Origin: Branchipolynoe longqiensis
Taxonomy: Eukaryota; Annelida; Polychaeta; Phyllodocida; Polynoidae
NCBI GenBank assembly: GCA_030323885.1
Contig: CM059186.1
Location: forward strand, 154,165,064-154,229,063
Length of the DNA: 64,000 nucleotides
Direction: 5' to 3'
Shown here: in pieces, positions 22,379 through 32,137 of the stretch
How the letters are laid out: each line of letters starts with the position of its first letter
Position numbering within the stretch: position 1 is the stretch's first letter
Made by a program: the position numbers and the translations under genes
Notes under the pieces: generated by a model
Databases searched by the model: none
Told to the model about the DNA's origin: nothing
Seen by the model: only the letters and a program-made list of their open reading frames with translations

Positions 22379-22940
22379 CCAGCTTGAAAAGTTGCGCTTA
22401 GGTAGTAAGCAAGATGTTGAGATATCGGCATTGGCTGAGCAGATTATTCGAGGTTGGCCACAACAGGTTAGACAAGTTCCAAAAGTTATTCGGAGCTACT
22501 GGTTTATGAGAGACTATATGTCTGTTGAAGATGGGCTTGTATATGCCGGAAATAGACTTGTTATTCCAGAGTCTTTCCGCAAGAGATATCTCGAACGCAT
22601 TCATGCCAGTCACCAAGGTATCACCAAGTCCCAGTTACGAGCAAAGGAATGCCTATACTGGCCAAACATGTCATCTGACATAGAGACACTAGTAAGTGAT
22701 TGTGTAATATGTCTACAAAATTCAAAGAGTACCCAAAAGGAGCCTATGTAGCCACATGACCTTCCCTCCCAACCATGGGAAGTACTGTCCAGTGACTTGT
22801 TTGAGCTGCATGGCCACACATATATTGTATTGGTTGATCATTTCAGTAAAATGCCCTTTGTACGTGGTCTTCATTCATTGACCAGTCTTGAAGTTATCAA
22901 ATTTTTCAAGGACATGTTTGCCATTCATGGTGTACCAAAA
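22379..22940 (+). pseudogene. Gypsy integrase, zinc-binding domain and start of core (one stop)
   Basis: HHCC zinc-binding motif: 'RIHASHQGITKSQLRAKECL' and 'LVSDCVICLQN'. In-frame TAG at 22749-22751 replaces a sense codon, after which the same frame reads into the core ('SSDLFELHGHTYIVLVDHFS'). A one-base insertion near 22942 ends the frame. Confidence 0.85.
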
Positions 22941-23793
22941 ACGACTGTACACTGACAATGGTCCACAATATGATGCGGCATTGTTCAGAAAATTTGCCAT
23001 GGTATGGGAGTTTGAACATATTACAAGCAGCCCACGATACTCGCAGAGTAATGGTGTGATTGAGAGAACAGTTGGTATTGTTAAAGCGGTCCTGAAGAAA
23101 GCCAAGCAGTCTGGGACAGATCCCCAGATGGCGCTTCTGTGCCTCAGAAGTACCCCGCTTGGACCCAGAGTCCCAAGTCCAGCTGAGTTGCTGTATGGAA
23201 GGAAGGTTCGTTCAAATCTCCCTGCCAAGGATGAAATTCGACAGTCAGTTAGTGATCATCATAATTGGTTGAGTGACAATGCAAAAAGGTCATCACAGTA
23301 TTATGACCAAAATGCAGGTCCTGAGTTGCCAGGATTACTCCCTGGTATGAAAGTACTGATGCAGGAACCAGGGAAATCTTCATGGGTTCCTGGAACTGTA
23401 AAATCAGTGTGTAAGGAGCCTCGATCATACATGATCAAATCGCCTAATGGAAATGTATTACGGCGTAACCGTCGTTTCTTGAAAGAGCTTAGTGCAGAGG
23501 CTAGTAAGAAACTTAGATTTAGCCGAGAATCAAATGACCTAGAGAGCCCTTGTTCTGAAGCTGAACCCCTTCCACAAAGCCAATGTTCTGGGAATGAGCA
23601 GTCTGTGACTTTCTCGCCCACAAGACCACCCACTGAAAAGAGTGTGAGGTTTAGTGAACGTGCAAATCTCACAGTCATTCGTAGTGACCAACCGGTCAAA
23701 GAGGTATTTAGTCGTAGACAGTCTGAAAGAACAACTAAAAAAACATCAAGACTAATTGAACAGTGCGGACTCATGGTTAATTTTGGTTCTTAG
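22888..23793 (+). CDS. Gypsy integrase catalytic core and C-terminus
   Basis: Contains the second Asp in 'LYTDNGPQYDAALFRKFAMV' and the Glu in 'YSQSNGVIERTVGIVK', the D-D-35-E pair of retroviral-type integrases. It then has a GPY/F-like module ('VPGTVKSVCKEPRSYMIKSP') and a Ser-rich tail ending at TAG 23791-23793. It joins the tract before 22940 only by a frameshift. Confidence 0.85.
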   Translation: MKLSNFSRTCLPFMVYQKRLYTDNGPQYDAALFRKFAMVWEFEHITSSPRYSQSNGVIERTVGIVKAVLKKAKQSGTDPQMALLCLRSTPLGPRVPSPAELLYGRKVRSNLPAKDEIRQSVSDHHNWLSDNAKRSSQYYDQNAGPELPGLLPGMKVLMQEPGKSSWVPGTVKSVCKEPRSYMIKSPNGNVLRRNRRFLKELSAEASKKLRFSRESNDLESPCSEAEPLPQSQCSGNEQSVTFSPTRPPTEKSVRFSERANLTVIRSDQPVKEVFSRRQSERTTKKTSRLIEQCGLMVNFGS

Positions 23794-24105
23794 ACTTAGT
23801 CAGTAGTATGTCTGAGCATTAGACTTATTATGTTGTCAGTCACAACTTTTATATACATTCAAAGTTAATCACAGTATTAGTCAACTGCAAGAGAAACTAT
23901 TATCAGAATTTGCGTATTGGAGGAAATATTCAAGATTATCTTTCACTGAAGTAACTGCAATGGTAATAGCATTCCACAAGTGCACATGTATAAACCTAAA
24001 TATTCTCAGCATGATGAGAAATTGTATTGACATCCACATAGGTATATAACTTGTACACATCAACATGATTATTGTAACACAGGAAGATTGCTGCTTTTCA
24101 TTTAT

Positions 24106-24116
24106 AAGGAAAGGGA
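24106..24116 (+). other. Polypurine tract
   Basis: AAGGAAAGGGA lies directly before the 3' LTR, as needed for plus-strand priming. Confidence 0.8.
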
Positions 24117-24259
24117 TGTTGTATACCTATTCCATTATGTACTATCATGAATCCATACTTTGATGTACACTGGCAGGCATGGGCACCAGGAGGTACAAGA
24201 TGGCTGAAGAATAAACACTACACAGTCTCCCTCACAATCCAACATAACTTAACCTAACA
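24117..24259 (+). repeat. 3' LTR (143 bp)
   Basis: Same length and, by eye, same sequence as the 5' LTR. Followed by ACCGG (24260-24264). Confidence 0.92.
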
Positions 24260-24775
24260 ACCGGCAGGCGATGTGCTTCCCATCCAGAGCGCTACAGGTA
24301 TGGGGGAAGTTCCACTTCTAAGAATAGGTCCGCGATGGCACGCCATCCTTCTGGAGTTATCGGACATGTCATGACCTCGTCCATGTACTCGTCAACGATG
24401 GCCTGACAGACTTCACGCACTATGAGCGACTGTGTGTTGTGGGGGACTTCATCGACGAGTATTTGGTGCCAGATGCCAGGTGCCGCAAAGTAAGTGCGAT
24501 CTTCAGCGCAGGCTCGAGCGGCACTCGGAATGTGGTGCATATTTTTTCAATCCTCGGTCCCACTCACACCACAATCTCGTCAAACAGCTGGGGAGGCATC
24601 CACATGAACTTTACGAACGACGCGGTGTCCTCGCTGCGGAGCTCGACCATTAGGTTGTCGTACAAGCCAAACTGTGGGCGCCTCTCAATCCAGGGTCTGA
24701 CCCACACTGTGCACCACCGCTGCCTCCTCCTTCTCCTCTGGAGCGGGCCGCCAGAAGAACCATGAGGTAGAGACC
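24260..24775 (-). pseudogene. Harbinger element A: DDE transposase, N-terminal part
   Basis: Read on the minus strand it gives a basic start ('RRRRQRWCTVWVRPWIERRP'), the usual PIF N-terminus, then a helix-turn-helix region ('VREVCQAIVDEYMDEVM') and 'CPITPEGWRAIADLF'. The first catalytic Asp is in 'SALDGKHIACR'. The frame changes at least twice (near 24300 and 24440), and a TGA interrupts it near 24550, so it was decayed besides the Gypsy insertion. It continues into 18950 and below. The first Asp is on this side of the insertion; the second Asp and the Glu are on the other. Confidence 0.75.
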
Positions 24776-24892
24776 TAGCTCATGCTGATAAAGGGCAATT
24801 CTGTACCGATGCTAGAACTGTATTTGGAGTGCCTGGACATCCATCCTGTCTGAGCAGCAAAGCCGGACTGACAGAAGAAATAACAGTTCGAT

Positions 24893-25148
24893 TTTATGGT
24901 TAATTTGAATAAATTTCACTTATTGCGTATCTAATTCTGTTAAATATGGTCGCATTGAATAGATTTGGCCCCAGTCGGTCCCTAACCCGGACATTAACCC
25001 AGGCTCAAGTTGGGGTTAGTGAAGGCGACGTTAACCCTCGAAGAGTTTGCCTAACCCGTGCACATACATTGACACTTTCGCCGCTAACCCGGGAAATCCG
25101 CACGACGCGTGGGTTACGACCGCTAACCCGGGCTCATACATATAGGCC
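24893..25148 (-). repeat. Inverted partial copy of the CTG-type MITE end
   Basis: The reverse complement matches 4994-5260: 'GTAACCCACGCGTCGTGCGG', 'ATTTCCCGGGTTAGCGGC', then the AATCTATTCAA...TTTAACAGAATT module. It ends ...TATAGGCC just before CTG 25149-25151, so it has a proper terminus there. It may be the right end of element A or a separate MITE. Confidence 0.6.
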
Positions 25149-26135
25149 CTGGGCCTGTATGCATGAAGCGGTGCCAGCGGTGTGTGGTGTTATCCCTCTA
25201 ACTCCGGGTACCTATCTCCGGTTATCGGCGTCGTAGAGAACTATGTCAAGCCGTATGCATGGGCGCTTAAACGGTGAGTGTTAGCTAAACGTGAATGTAT
25301 TTATAGATTTGGGAAATCCCTCGCTTCGACAGTATGAATAACGCCACTGTTACGGCATCAGTGTTAATCTCGCTTCGATTTTAGGGTTAATTTAATGAAA
25401 TTTCAAGATTTGCCTATGTAATTCTGTTAAATATGATCGCATTGAATAGATTTGGGCCTAATATATTGCCGTCGATTCGGCGGCAACGGCGGCGGCCATT
25501 TTTATTTGACGTTGGACAGTATGGATATCGATGTCGCTGCGGGGGTGGCGATTTGTTTACTTTACATTCGTCGATTCAAAAATATTAATATCGCGGCAGT
25601 TATGGCATCAGCGTTAATCTCGCTTCGGATTTAGGGTTAAATTGATAAAATTTCACTTATTGCGTATGTAATTCTGTTAAATATGATAGCATTGAGTAGA
25701 TTTGGGTTCCATCCTGACACTAACCTAACACTAACCCCGCTGTAAACCTGCTATGAGCAGAGTTAGAATTTCCGAGTTTAAACACTCGGTGTTAGGCCTA
25801 ATGCCAGGTACACACATACCGTATACGATTCGCGCACTAAAACTGACTGGCCGACGCGACTCATCACGACCCGTTTCCCGACTAAAACTTACGACTGGGG
25901 GTGTACACATCTACCGACTGGAGCGCGACTGGGCGCGCACATATACCGTCCCGATTCGCGACTGCCACCTACGCACCTGGTGTTTTTAGCGCGAACTACA
26001 TGAGCATCAGCGCCTCCTAGCAGCTGGTGTGGTCCAACGCAAGATGGCGCCATGTGTGTTTCACTGCACGCAACTGGCGGATGTGGGGCGAACTATCGTA
26101 TCGTGAGCAGTCGCTGAGGGATTAAAAATTCAAAT

Positions 26136-26442
26136 TCAAAAATGCGGATCACTGATCTTTCGCAACTTCATGGCGATGCTTTTAGTGAACACTGCGATGG
26201 CATCGTCCGGCTCGGCCCGCGTTTCTTTTAGATTCTGCAGAACGAGCTCCATCAGCTCGTTCTCTCGGCTGTCTGCGTCCGCGCGCTTGCGTTTGTTGGC
26301 TTTCCTAAAATCCTGGATGGACTTTGGGGTGCTCGCGATAGTGTCCGTTTCGTCTTCCGGTTCGTCTTCAATCGTTGCCACAGCTGGCGCCGATGTGAGG
26401 CTTTCCGTTTCACCGTCGTCGTCGATCTCCGCCACGTGCTGA
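26136..26442 (-). CDS. Element B MADF-type protein, last exon
   Basis: Begins after a polypyrimidine acceptor (TGTTTCTATTCTGTTTCTCAG read on the minus strand) with 'HVAEIDDDGETESLTSAPAV'. An acidic linker, a basic patch 'DFRKANKRKRADADSRENEL' and a short amphipathic end 'VFTKSIAMKLRKI' follow, as in the C-terminal (BESS-like) part of Harbinger MADF proteins. Exon 1 is at 28229-28380. The middle of the MADF domain was not found. Confidence 0.6.
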
Positions 26443-26585
26443 GAAACAGAATAGAAACACAATATTTTTTAAACAAACATAACAATTTAGTGTTCGTCGA
26501 TCTCCGCATCCATGTGCTGAGATACAAAATAGAAACACAATATTTTTTAAACAAACATAACAATTTAGTCTTTTTGTTTTTGCAG
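26436..26585. repeat. ~75-bp tandem duplication covering the MADF splice acceptor
   Basis: CTGAGA(A/T)ACA(G/A)AATAGAAACACAATATTTTTTAAACAAACATAACAATTTAG-type sequence occurs twice in a row (about 26438-26494 and 26517-26571), with the first exon codons between. The two copies are nearly identical. Confidence 0.75.
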
Positions 26586-27384
26586 ACCCCGTCAACCCAC
26601 GACGAGTGGAGCAAGGTAGCGGATCTGTTCAGCACACGATGGAATTTCCCGAACTGCATCGGCGCCTTGGACGGGAAACACATCCACATCAAGCCACCTC
26701 CACACTCGGGATCGTCGTTCTACAACTATAAGAACACGTTCAGCATCGTGCTGATGGCTCTGGTGGACGCCGACTACCGTTTCCTGTACGTCGATGTGGG
26801 TTGCAATGGGCGCGTCAGTGACGGAGGAGTCTTTGCTGGCTGCACCCTACAGCAACAACTGGAGAATCATGCAGATGCATTCCCACCCCCCAGGCCTGTC
26901 CCCGGAGACGATCGGCCCCTGGGCCACTTCATTGTGGCCGACGACGCGTTTCCACTGAAGGAATACCTCATGAAACCGTTCAGCCACAAGGACCTCCGCT
27001 TAGATCACAGGATCTACAACTATCGCCTGTCCGCGCGCGCGTCGGGTTGTAGAGAACGCCTTCGGTATTCTGACGAACCGCTTCCGGGTTTTCCTGACAA
27101 ACATTGCCCTCTCCCCAGATAAGGTGGAGCGCATAGTGATGGCCAGTTGTGCACTGCACAACTTTCTGCGCGAGAAGATCGGCACCACCTGCAATATTGA
27201 CTACGAGGATCCCAGGACGCACGCTGTAATTCCCGGCGCGTGGAGATCAGACAGAGTGCTCACCCAGGCCCCCCTACCGTCAGGAACCAACTCGACGCAG
27301 CGCGCAAAAACGCAAAGGGACTACTTGGTCGAGTATGTCAACTCGCCGACAGGATCTGTGCCGTGGCAGGCGGCCATGATATAG
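26586..27384 (+). pseudogene. Element B DDE transposase fragment (N-terminus missing, one frameshift)
   Basis: After the acceptor TTTTTGCAG the frame starts 'TPSTHDEWSKVADLF'. It continues with 'NFPNCIGALDGKHIHIKPPP' (first Asp), 'LVDADYRFLYVDVGCNGRVS' (second Asp region) and 'HFIVADDAFPLKEYLMKPF'. Near 27037, in a GCGCGCGCG run, the frame shifts, and the catalytic Glu region ('VVENAFGIL') is in the next frame. The C-terminal frame continues from 'MERIVMASCALHNFLREKIG' to 'WQAAMI' and TAG 27382-27384. The N-terminal helix-turn-helix exons expected upstream are absent; that space is taken by the minus-strand MADF exon. Confidence 0.75.
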
Positions 27385-27729
27385 ATGGCTGAACAATCGT
27401 ATTGTATTATTATTACTGTAGTATTGTATATATTATTGTATTACTGTATTCCTGTATTATATTAGTGTTTGTTAGGTATTGTTACCTCATCAGGTTCGTG
27501 GCTGAAGCTTGGGGCGGGGAGCTGGTGGTTGCTCAAACTTTGGCGTTTCTGGACGTGGGGTGCGAGGAAAGACAACGACGTGTGAATCCAGGTCTGTCGT
27601 GTTGTCATTGGCTTGGCCCCCGAGCCCGACGGCTGTTGTTTGCGGAGACGCGTATATTGCGTGCGTAGGTTAGTCATCCGTTTCTGTATAGAAGCGGCTG
27701 TAAATACATATAGAAGACGGTTGTACAGA

Positions 27730-27842
27730 TTGTATATAATAAATGTTGACAGTGTGCAAAAGTTGTAAATTTTGTATATAATAAATGTTTACATTGTGCA
27801 AAATTCGTATATAATAAATGTTTACATTGTGCAAAATTTCTA
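27730..27842. repeat. Three tandem copies of a ~36-40-bp unit
   Basis: The unit GTATATAATAAATGTTTACA then TTGTGCAAAATT is repeated three times. It contains AATAAA hexamers and may serve as the transposase polyadenylation region. Confidence 0.7.
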
Positions 27843-28228
27843 CATGTGTGATATTGCTAGAATATATTAAAATTTCTATATAGAACACGGTTGTACAGAT
27901 TGTACAGATTGCCACATTCGGCGGCATTCTGCGGTCGCCATCTTGTCATGTAGCATTCTCTACCAAGTTTCATGCTAAAGTTTCACGATTAAGTTACGTA
28001 AACGTGCTAGATAACAGGCTATAGATGCTCTCATGACACCCATGTACTACAAGAAACCGCATGAATCCTTAATCGGGAAACAGGAATCGGGAATCGGGAA
28101 ACGCACAACACAAATACAGATACAACAGACTTAAAACACCGGTACACAGGTAGCGTAGGTTATTTACGACCCACTACGACCCATGTTGACGAAACAAAAC
28201 AGTGAAAACTATCGGAAAAACATGCTTA

Positions 28229-28380
28229 CCTGACTGCCTGACCTCTGCGGTGATTTCGGACAATGCAGTAATCCTCTTTACTCGATTGGAGTACTCGGGA
28301 CTACACATGTCGAAGAGACACGGGCGATCTCTCCACATTTCTACCATACAATTCTCGGCTTCGTTCGTCCAGTCCGCCAT
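28229..28380 (-). CDS. Element B MADF-type protein, first exon
   Basis: From ATG (28378-28380, minus): 'MADWTNEAENCMVEMWRDRP' and 'LFDMCSPEYSNRVKRITALS' match the start of a MADF domain (W..E....V..RP.L....SPEY..R). The donor is TCAG|GTAAGC. The intron to the next recognisable exon (26442) contains the plus-strand transposase fragment. Confidence 0.65.
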
Positions 28381-28706
28381 TTTTTTCCTCTGTGTACGGA
28401 CAAAGTCACATGACCCGATTCCGCCCCTCTGATTCGCTTATCGCTAAAACCCTGACACGACCGGTCGCCGGCTAGCACATATACCGTATACGACGCGACT
28501 GCCCGCTCACATCTAGCGTTTCTCGAACGGCCCGATTCATTTTTCGAATCGCTTGCGACTCGAGTTTTAAGCCATAAAACTGAGTTTTATACGCGAATCG
28601 CATGCGTCTAGTGTGCGCGGGGGTCGCACACCTAACGACTAAAACCCAGTTTTATGGGCGAAACGGCCAGTTTTACGTCGTATTCGGGCAGTGTGCACTG
28701 GGCATA

Positions 28707-28899
28707 ACACTGCTCCATGCATACCAGCTTTTCTGCGCTAAACCAGAAATCCCGCCATAAACGCGTTTTGGGTCGATAACACCGCTCCACGCATACGGGC
28801 CCTGGGCCCGTATGCATGGAGCGGTGCTAGCGACCCAAAACGCGTTTATGGCGGGATTTCTGGTTTAGCGCAGAAAAGTTGCTATGCATGGAGCGGTGT
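28707..28899. repeat. Near-perfect palindrome at the D/C junction
   Basis: Arms of ~95 bp are centred on CTG 28802-28804 and share 'GGCCCGTATGC(A/G)TGGAGCGG', 'CCCAAAACGCGTTTATGGCG' and 'ATTTCTGGTTTAGCGCAGAA'. With element B removed the left arm extends further to 25707-25801, matching 28900-28990. Confidence 0.85.
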
Positions 28900-28988
28900 T
28901 AGACAAACTCCGTGGGGCTAAAGTCAGAGAATCTAACACCTGCCCATAGCAGGTTTACAGGCGGAGTTAGTGTTAGGTTAGTGTCAGG

Positions 28989-29204
28989 ATGGAGCTCTTT
29001 ATACATCGGCGATACTTTGGGAGGCGACTTCTTCACAGAAACCGGATTTTCCGTGATCGAAGGCATCCCTTCGAGATATTCAATGACAACGAGCTCTTCA
29101 AGAAGTACAGATTTAGGCGTCAAGACATTCTGTCGATTACGGATTCCGTTAGAGAGCAAATCGATCTGCCGAACCGCTTGGGATCCCTTCCCCCGCTGCT
29201 GCAG
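28989..29204 (+). CDS. Element C transposase exon 1
   Basis: ATG at 28989, 184 bp inside the element end; donor CTGCAG|GTAGGA. Confidence 0.8.
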
Positions 29205-30888
29205 GTAGGACAAAATATTAATTTAAGCATTGAACGTTTCTGTACTAGCAAGGTCACTATGTCAGTTTGTACGCCCTACGTCGTTTAATATCCTTTGTGT
29301 GTAGGTGGGCCGAGTCTGGCTGTAATGTCGTAATAGTTGGATACTCCGATCGTAGTTAGTTTGTGGAATTGTGTGAGGACAAAAACATTTTGTTAAACCT
29401 TACTGGATACCTTACTAATGGTAGAATTTGCTATTACATTGACTCAGTATACCCTTCTACGTGGCAATAACTGTTTACTGAGTGTGTCATTATCTCTCAT
29501 ATCTATGTATAATCCGTTTGACATAATTGTTTTCATCGCATGATATCTATCCATATGCATAGCCATATTCACACGGGTCTCATGTTGGATGGGTTGTGTG
29601 CTCAAATAGGGCTAGTCTTTTGGAGATTTAATTCTGTCAGGCATTTTTGTCGACATTTCTAATAAATGTCCTGTTTTTGGCCTTATTGTTACTGTTAGTT
29701 ACAAGCTATTTTACCCAAGCACATTATTATATAATGTGCTAACATAATTTAAAGAGTTTATTTCACCATCTCAGTACAATTATCGTTGCAACGTACAGCC
29801 AGGGCAATATATTGTTGTTTCGCTCAACTATTCGAGCCCAGTTGATAAAAGATTGTTAACAAATAGCCATTGATGCAGCAACAGGTAAGCTTGTGGATCT
29901 GCAATGATTTTCCGCAAAGTAGAAAGCAATACAGCAGTTATGTTTACAGATGTGTCGATATTAGCATAATTGTTTGGTTGTTGGTTGTGGACATTTCAGT
30001 TGACAGCACACAATGCACTTTTTATAATAGATATATCTCAGTGGAATTGTCTGTGTAAGTACCTCCTCTGTTCCTTCCAACAGTCAGATTAACATGTCAT
30101 GCTCACAGTATGGACCTAATGTGGCCTTTTCGCTTGTCATTGATGTTATTGCTCTTATTATGTCGAACAGCATCTAATGTGTCACTGATATTTCCCTAAT
30201 GAAAGTACAAGGGCCGTTCGTTGGTTATGCGTATGGAGTCACCGTTGCTTTGTCAACCCTTTTCAACATGACAAAACTGTTGTCGTGGAGGGTTTATTTT
30301 CACATGGGAAACATTGCGCCTAGAACCCACATAATCTGCCCATTCAGGGCTAGCACCCTAACCATTAGTATATGTAGTCTCCCTGGTGCAATCAACCTAT
30401 GGCTACGTGCACGTACATGTGTATGTGGTATTCATGTCTCCCACTATATTGTTTTACATTAAAACTGCATATTCCAATGAAATATCACATTTTCAAAACC
30501 AAACCTATTATCTACATCTGAAGTTTCATATCTAACTTAGATACTGATGCACTTATTAAGCATTTTTGCCTGCGTAGAGTCAATTTAACAGAAGCTGTTA
30601 CTGCAGAAGTCTATGGTGCGAGAATTTTGCCAAGCTTTCCATGACTAATTTTCCATGTTTGCACCCAATTCTCTATACATTCCTGTATCCAGACGCTCAC
30701 AGGAACAATTCAAACATCCTGGGTAATTTCTAACGACAACCGTCCTCAACGTTTCTATCCGTTTGCGGCTGAGATCAGACCAAATTAACAGATCCTGTAC
30801 TTACTTATTATTTAGGTCAGCTATATTACTAACACTATTTTTGCACAATGTAGGGTTATGCCAAATGTGTGCAACATTATTACTTCAG
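29205..30888 (+). other. Intron 1 of the element C transposase
   Basis: Holds a minus-strand copy (about 30460-30660) and a short plus-strand piece (about 29440-29480) of the dispersed repeat also seen at 45.4, 58.3 and 60.0 kb. No other gene. Confidence 0.6.
30460..30660 (-). repeat. Dispersed AT-rich repeat, partial copy
   Basis: The inverse matches 60115-60310: 'CATGGAAAATTAGT', 'CTTCTGCAGTAACAG', 'AAATTGACTC' and 'TGCATCAGTATCTAAGTTAG'. Confidence 0.7.
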
Positions 30889-31200
30889 GTAATGATCGCC
30901 CTGCGGTTCTACGCCTCCGGCAGCTTCCAGGATGTGTGAGGGGAGTTAATAGGCGTGGATCAGTCCACCGTGCCGCGCACTATCCCTCGTGTGACGGAGG
31001 CACTGCTGCTCCAACTCCCCCAGACTGTCAAACTACCGACCCAAGAGGTTGCTGAACGAACCAAAATTAAAATGTTCACAACCTATGGATTTCCCAACGT
31101 GTTCGGGTGCATTGACGGCACCCAGATCCGGATACAGGCCCCCAGTGAGTTTGAGAATGAGTTTGTCAATCGCAAACACTATCACTTGCTCAATGTCCAG
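30889..31200 (+). CDS. Element C transposase exon 2 (contains TGA)
   Basis: Acceptor TTACTTCAG, donor GTCCAG|GTACAT. 104 codons, of which codon 17 is TGA. Confidence 0.8.
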
Positions 31201-31594
31201 GTACATTTCATTTGAATTTTTATTTTTCTGTACTCACCAATGGCCATGTACAATTTATTAGACATTTGTGTTTTGTAGATTCCCGCAATTAAATAGGGTT
31301 GCCAATACTGCAGTGAGCTGTAGAAGTAAAGGCATTCACCATAATATGAATATTATCTTTGATTTGTAAATCACATGGCATATGTGTATTTTGCAAGACC
31401 TATGAGAGCACTTAATTCCTTGTTGCTTGGATCTAAAAATAGTGGGGTTACATGTGTATTGAAATTGCAAGGCTACCTGTATGTTATCGTATTTCTGAAA
31501 ATTACTGAACTCTTGGCTAGCCTCACCGATATCACACTCGCAGACTAAGTTTTGTGTAGTTTAGTTCATGCACCTTTCCCCTTTTTTATTCCAG

Positions 31595-32137
31595 GTCATT
31601 TGTGATGCCGACCTAATTTTCATCAACTGTTTAGTCAAGTGGCCGGGCAGCGTACACGATGTGCGGATACTGCGAGAGTCCTACCTCTTTGAAGCTTTCG
31701 AGGGAAATGCTAAACCTGTGACGGGCCTGCTGCTGGGGGACAGTGGCTATATGCTGCGCGATTGGCTGTTCACGCCATTCCTACAACCGGACTCACCACA
31801 GCAGAGGGCCTACAACAATCACCACAAAAGAGCGAGGTCTATTGTGGAAAGATCCATTGGCATATTAAAACGCCGCTGGCACTGTCTCCGTCGGCTGCGA
31901 TTAGACCCAGTTAAGGCGTGCAGCGTCATAACTGTGTGTGTGATCCTGCACAATAAAGCACGACTCCTCAACCTAGACATACCATCTGACTCGGAGTCTG
32001 ACAGTGATGATGAGGAACACGAAGAGGAAGCAGAGGAGGCATATGATCAACGCCCTCACAACTACCATCAGTCAGAGCGGGTGCGTTCTCGGGTTGGCAA
32101 AGTGGCTCGCCAAAGAATGGTCGAAAATTTCTTCTAA
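31595..32137 (+). CDS. Element C transposase exon 3
   Basis: Acceptor TTTTTATTCCAG; 180 codons and TAA. Carries the second Asp, the Glu and the acidic tail. Confidence 0.85.
   Translation, partial: VICDADLIFINCLVKWPGSVHDVRILRESYLFEAFEGNAKPVTGLLLGDSGYMLRDWLFTPFLQPDSPQQRAYNNHHKRARSIVERSIGILKRRWHCLRRLRLDPVKACSVITVCVILHNKARLLNLDIPSDSESDSDDEEHEEEAEEAYDQRPHNYHQSERVRSRVGKVARQRMVENFF

Larger units (their letters stand above)
18951..24259 (+). mobile_element. Ty3/Gypsy LTR retrotransposon, complete but coding-defective (5309 bp)
   Basis: Bounded by two 143-bp LTRs that I read as identical, each TGTTG...TAACA, with ACCGG duplications outside. Order of parts: LTR, primer-binding area starting TGGTGACAGC, gag with two zinc knuckles, protease, reverse transcriptase, RNase H, integrase, polypurine tract, LTR. 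RT-RH-IN order marks it as Ty3/Gypsy. The RT active site reads 'GIADDVV', as in K02A2.6-like Gypsy polyproteins of invertebrates. The coding region carries several stops and frameshifts (separate entries). It is inserted within the minus-strand Harbinger A transposase. Confidence 0.92.
25802..28704. mobile_element. Harbinger element B (2.9 kb) with TAA duplication, nested in D
   Basis: The ends TGCCAGGTACACAC...and ...GTGTGCACTGGGCA are imperfect inverted repeats flanked by TAA (25799-25801, 28705-28707), the common PIF/Harbinger target. Subterminal zones carry repeated 'ACATATACCGTATACGA' and 'CGCGACTG' motifs on both sides, likely protein-binding sites. It holds a MADF-type gene on the minus strand and a transposase fragment on the plus strand. 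Confidence 0.7.
25152..28801 (-). mobile_element. Harbinger element D: non-autonomous, CTG duplication, inverted relative to C
   Basis: The left end GGCCTGTATGCATGAAGCGG and the right end (inverse of GGCCCGTATGCGTGGAGCGG) are flanked by CTG at 25149-25151 and 28802-28804. The first ~160 bp are the inverse of the right end of element C (41020-41178). The last ~190 bp (with B removed) are the inverse of C's left end up to its transposase ATG. Without the nested element B it is about 744 bp with no own coding region. Modules of the 4994-5708 MITE lie in 25310-25706. Confidence 0.7.
28989..32137 (+). pseudogene. Element C HARBI1-like DDE transposase, three exons, one in-frame TGA
   Basis: Exons 28989-29204, 30889-31200 and 31595-32137 are all phase 0 with GT-AG borders. 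Together they give 356 codons plus stop, close to the ~350 aa of HARBI1-type proteins. N-terminus: 'RIFRDRRHPFEIF' and 'YRFRRQDILSITDSV'. Exon 2 opens 'VMIALRFYASGSFQDV' then TGA (30937-30939, codon 89), and continues 'IGVDQSTVPRTI' (helix-turn-helix). The catalytic triad fits Asp in 'GCIDGTQI' (codon 148), Asp in 'GSVHDVRIL' (198) and Glu in 'SIVERSIGILKRRW' (261). It ends with an acidic Ser/Asp/Glu tract and TAA 32135-32137. Its product would nick and rejoin the element ends, with the Myb-like partner. Confidence 0.85.
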
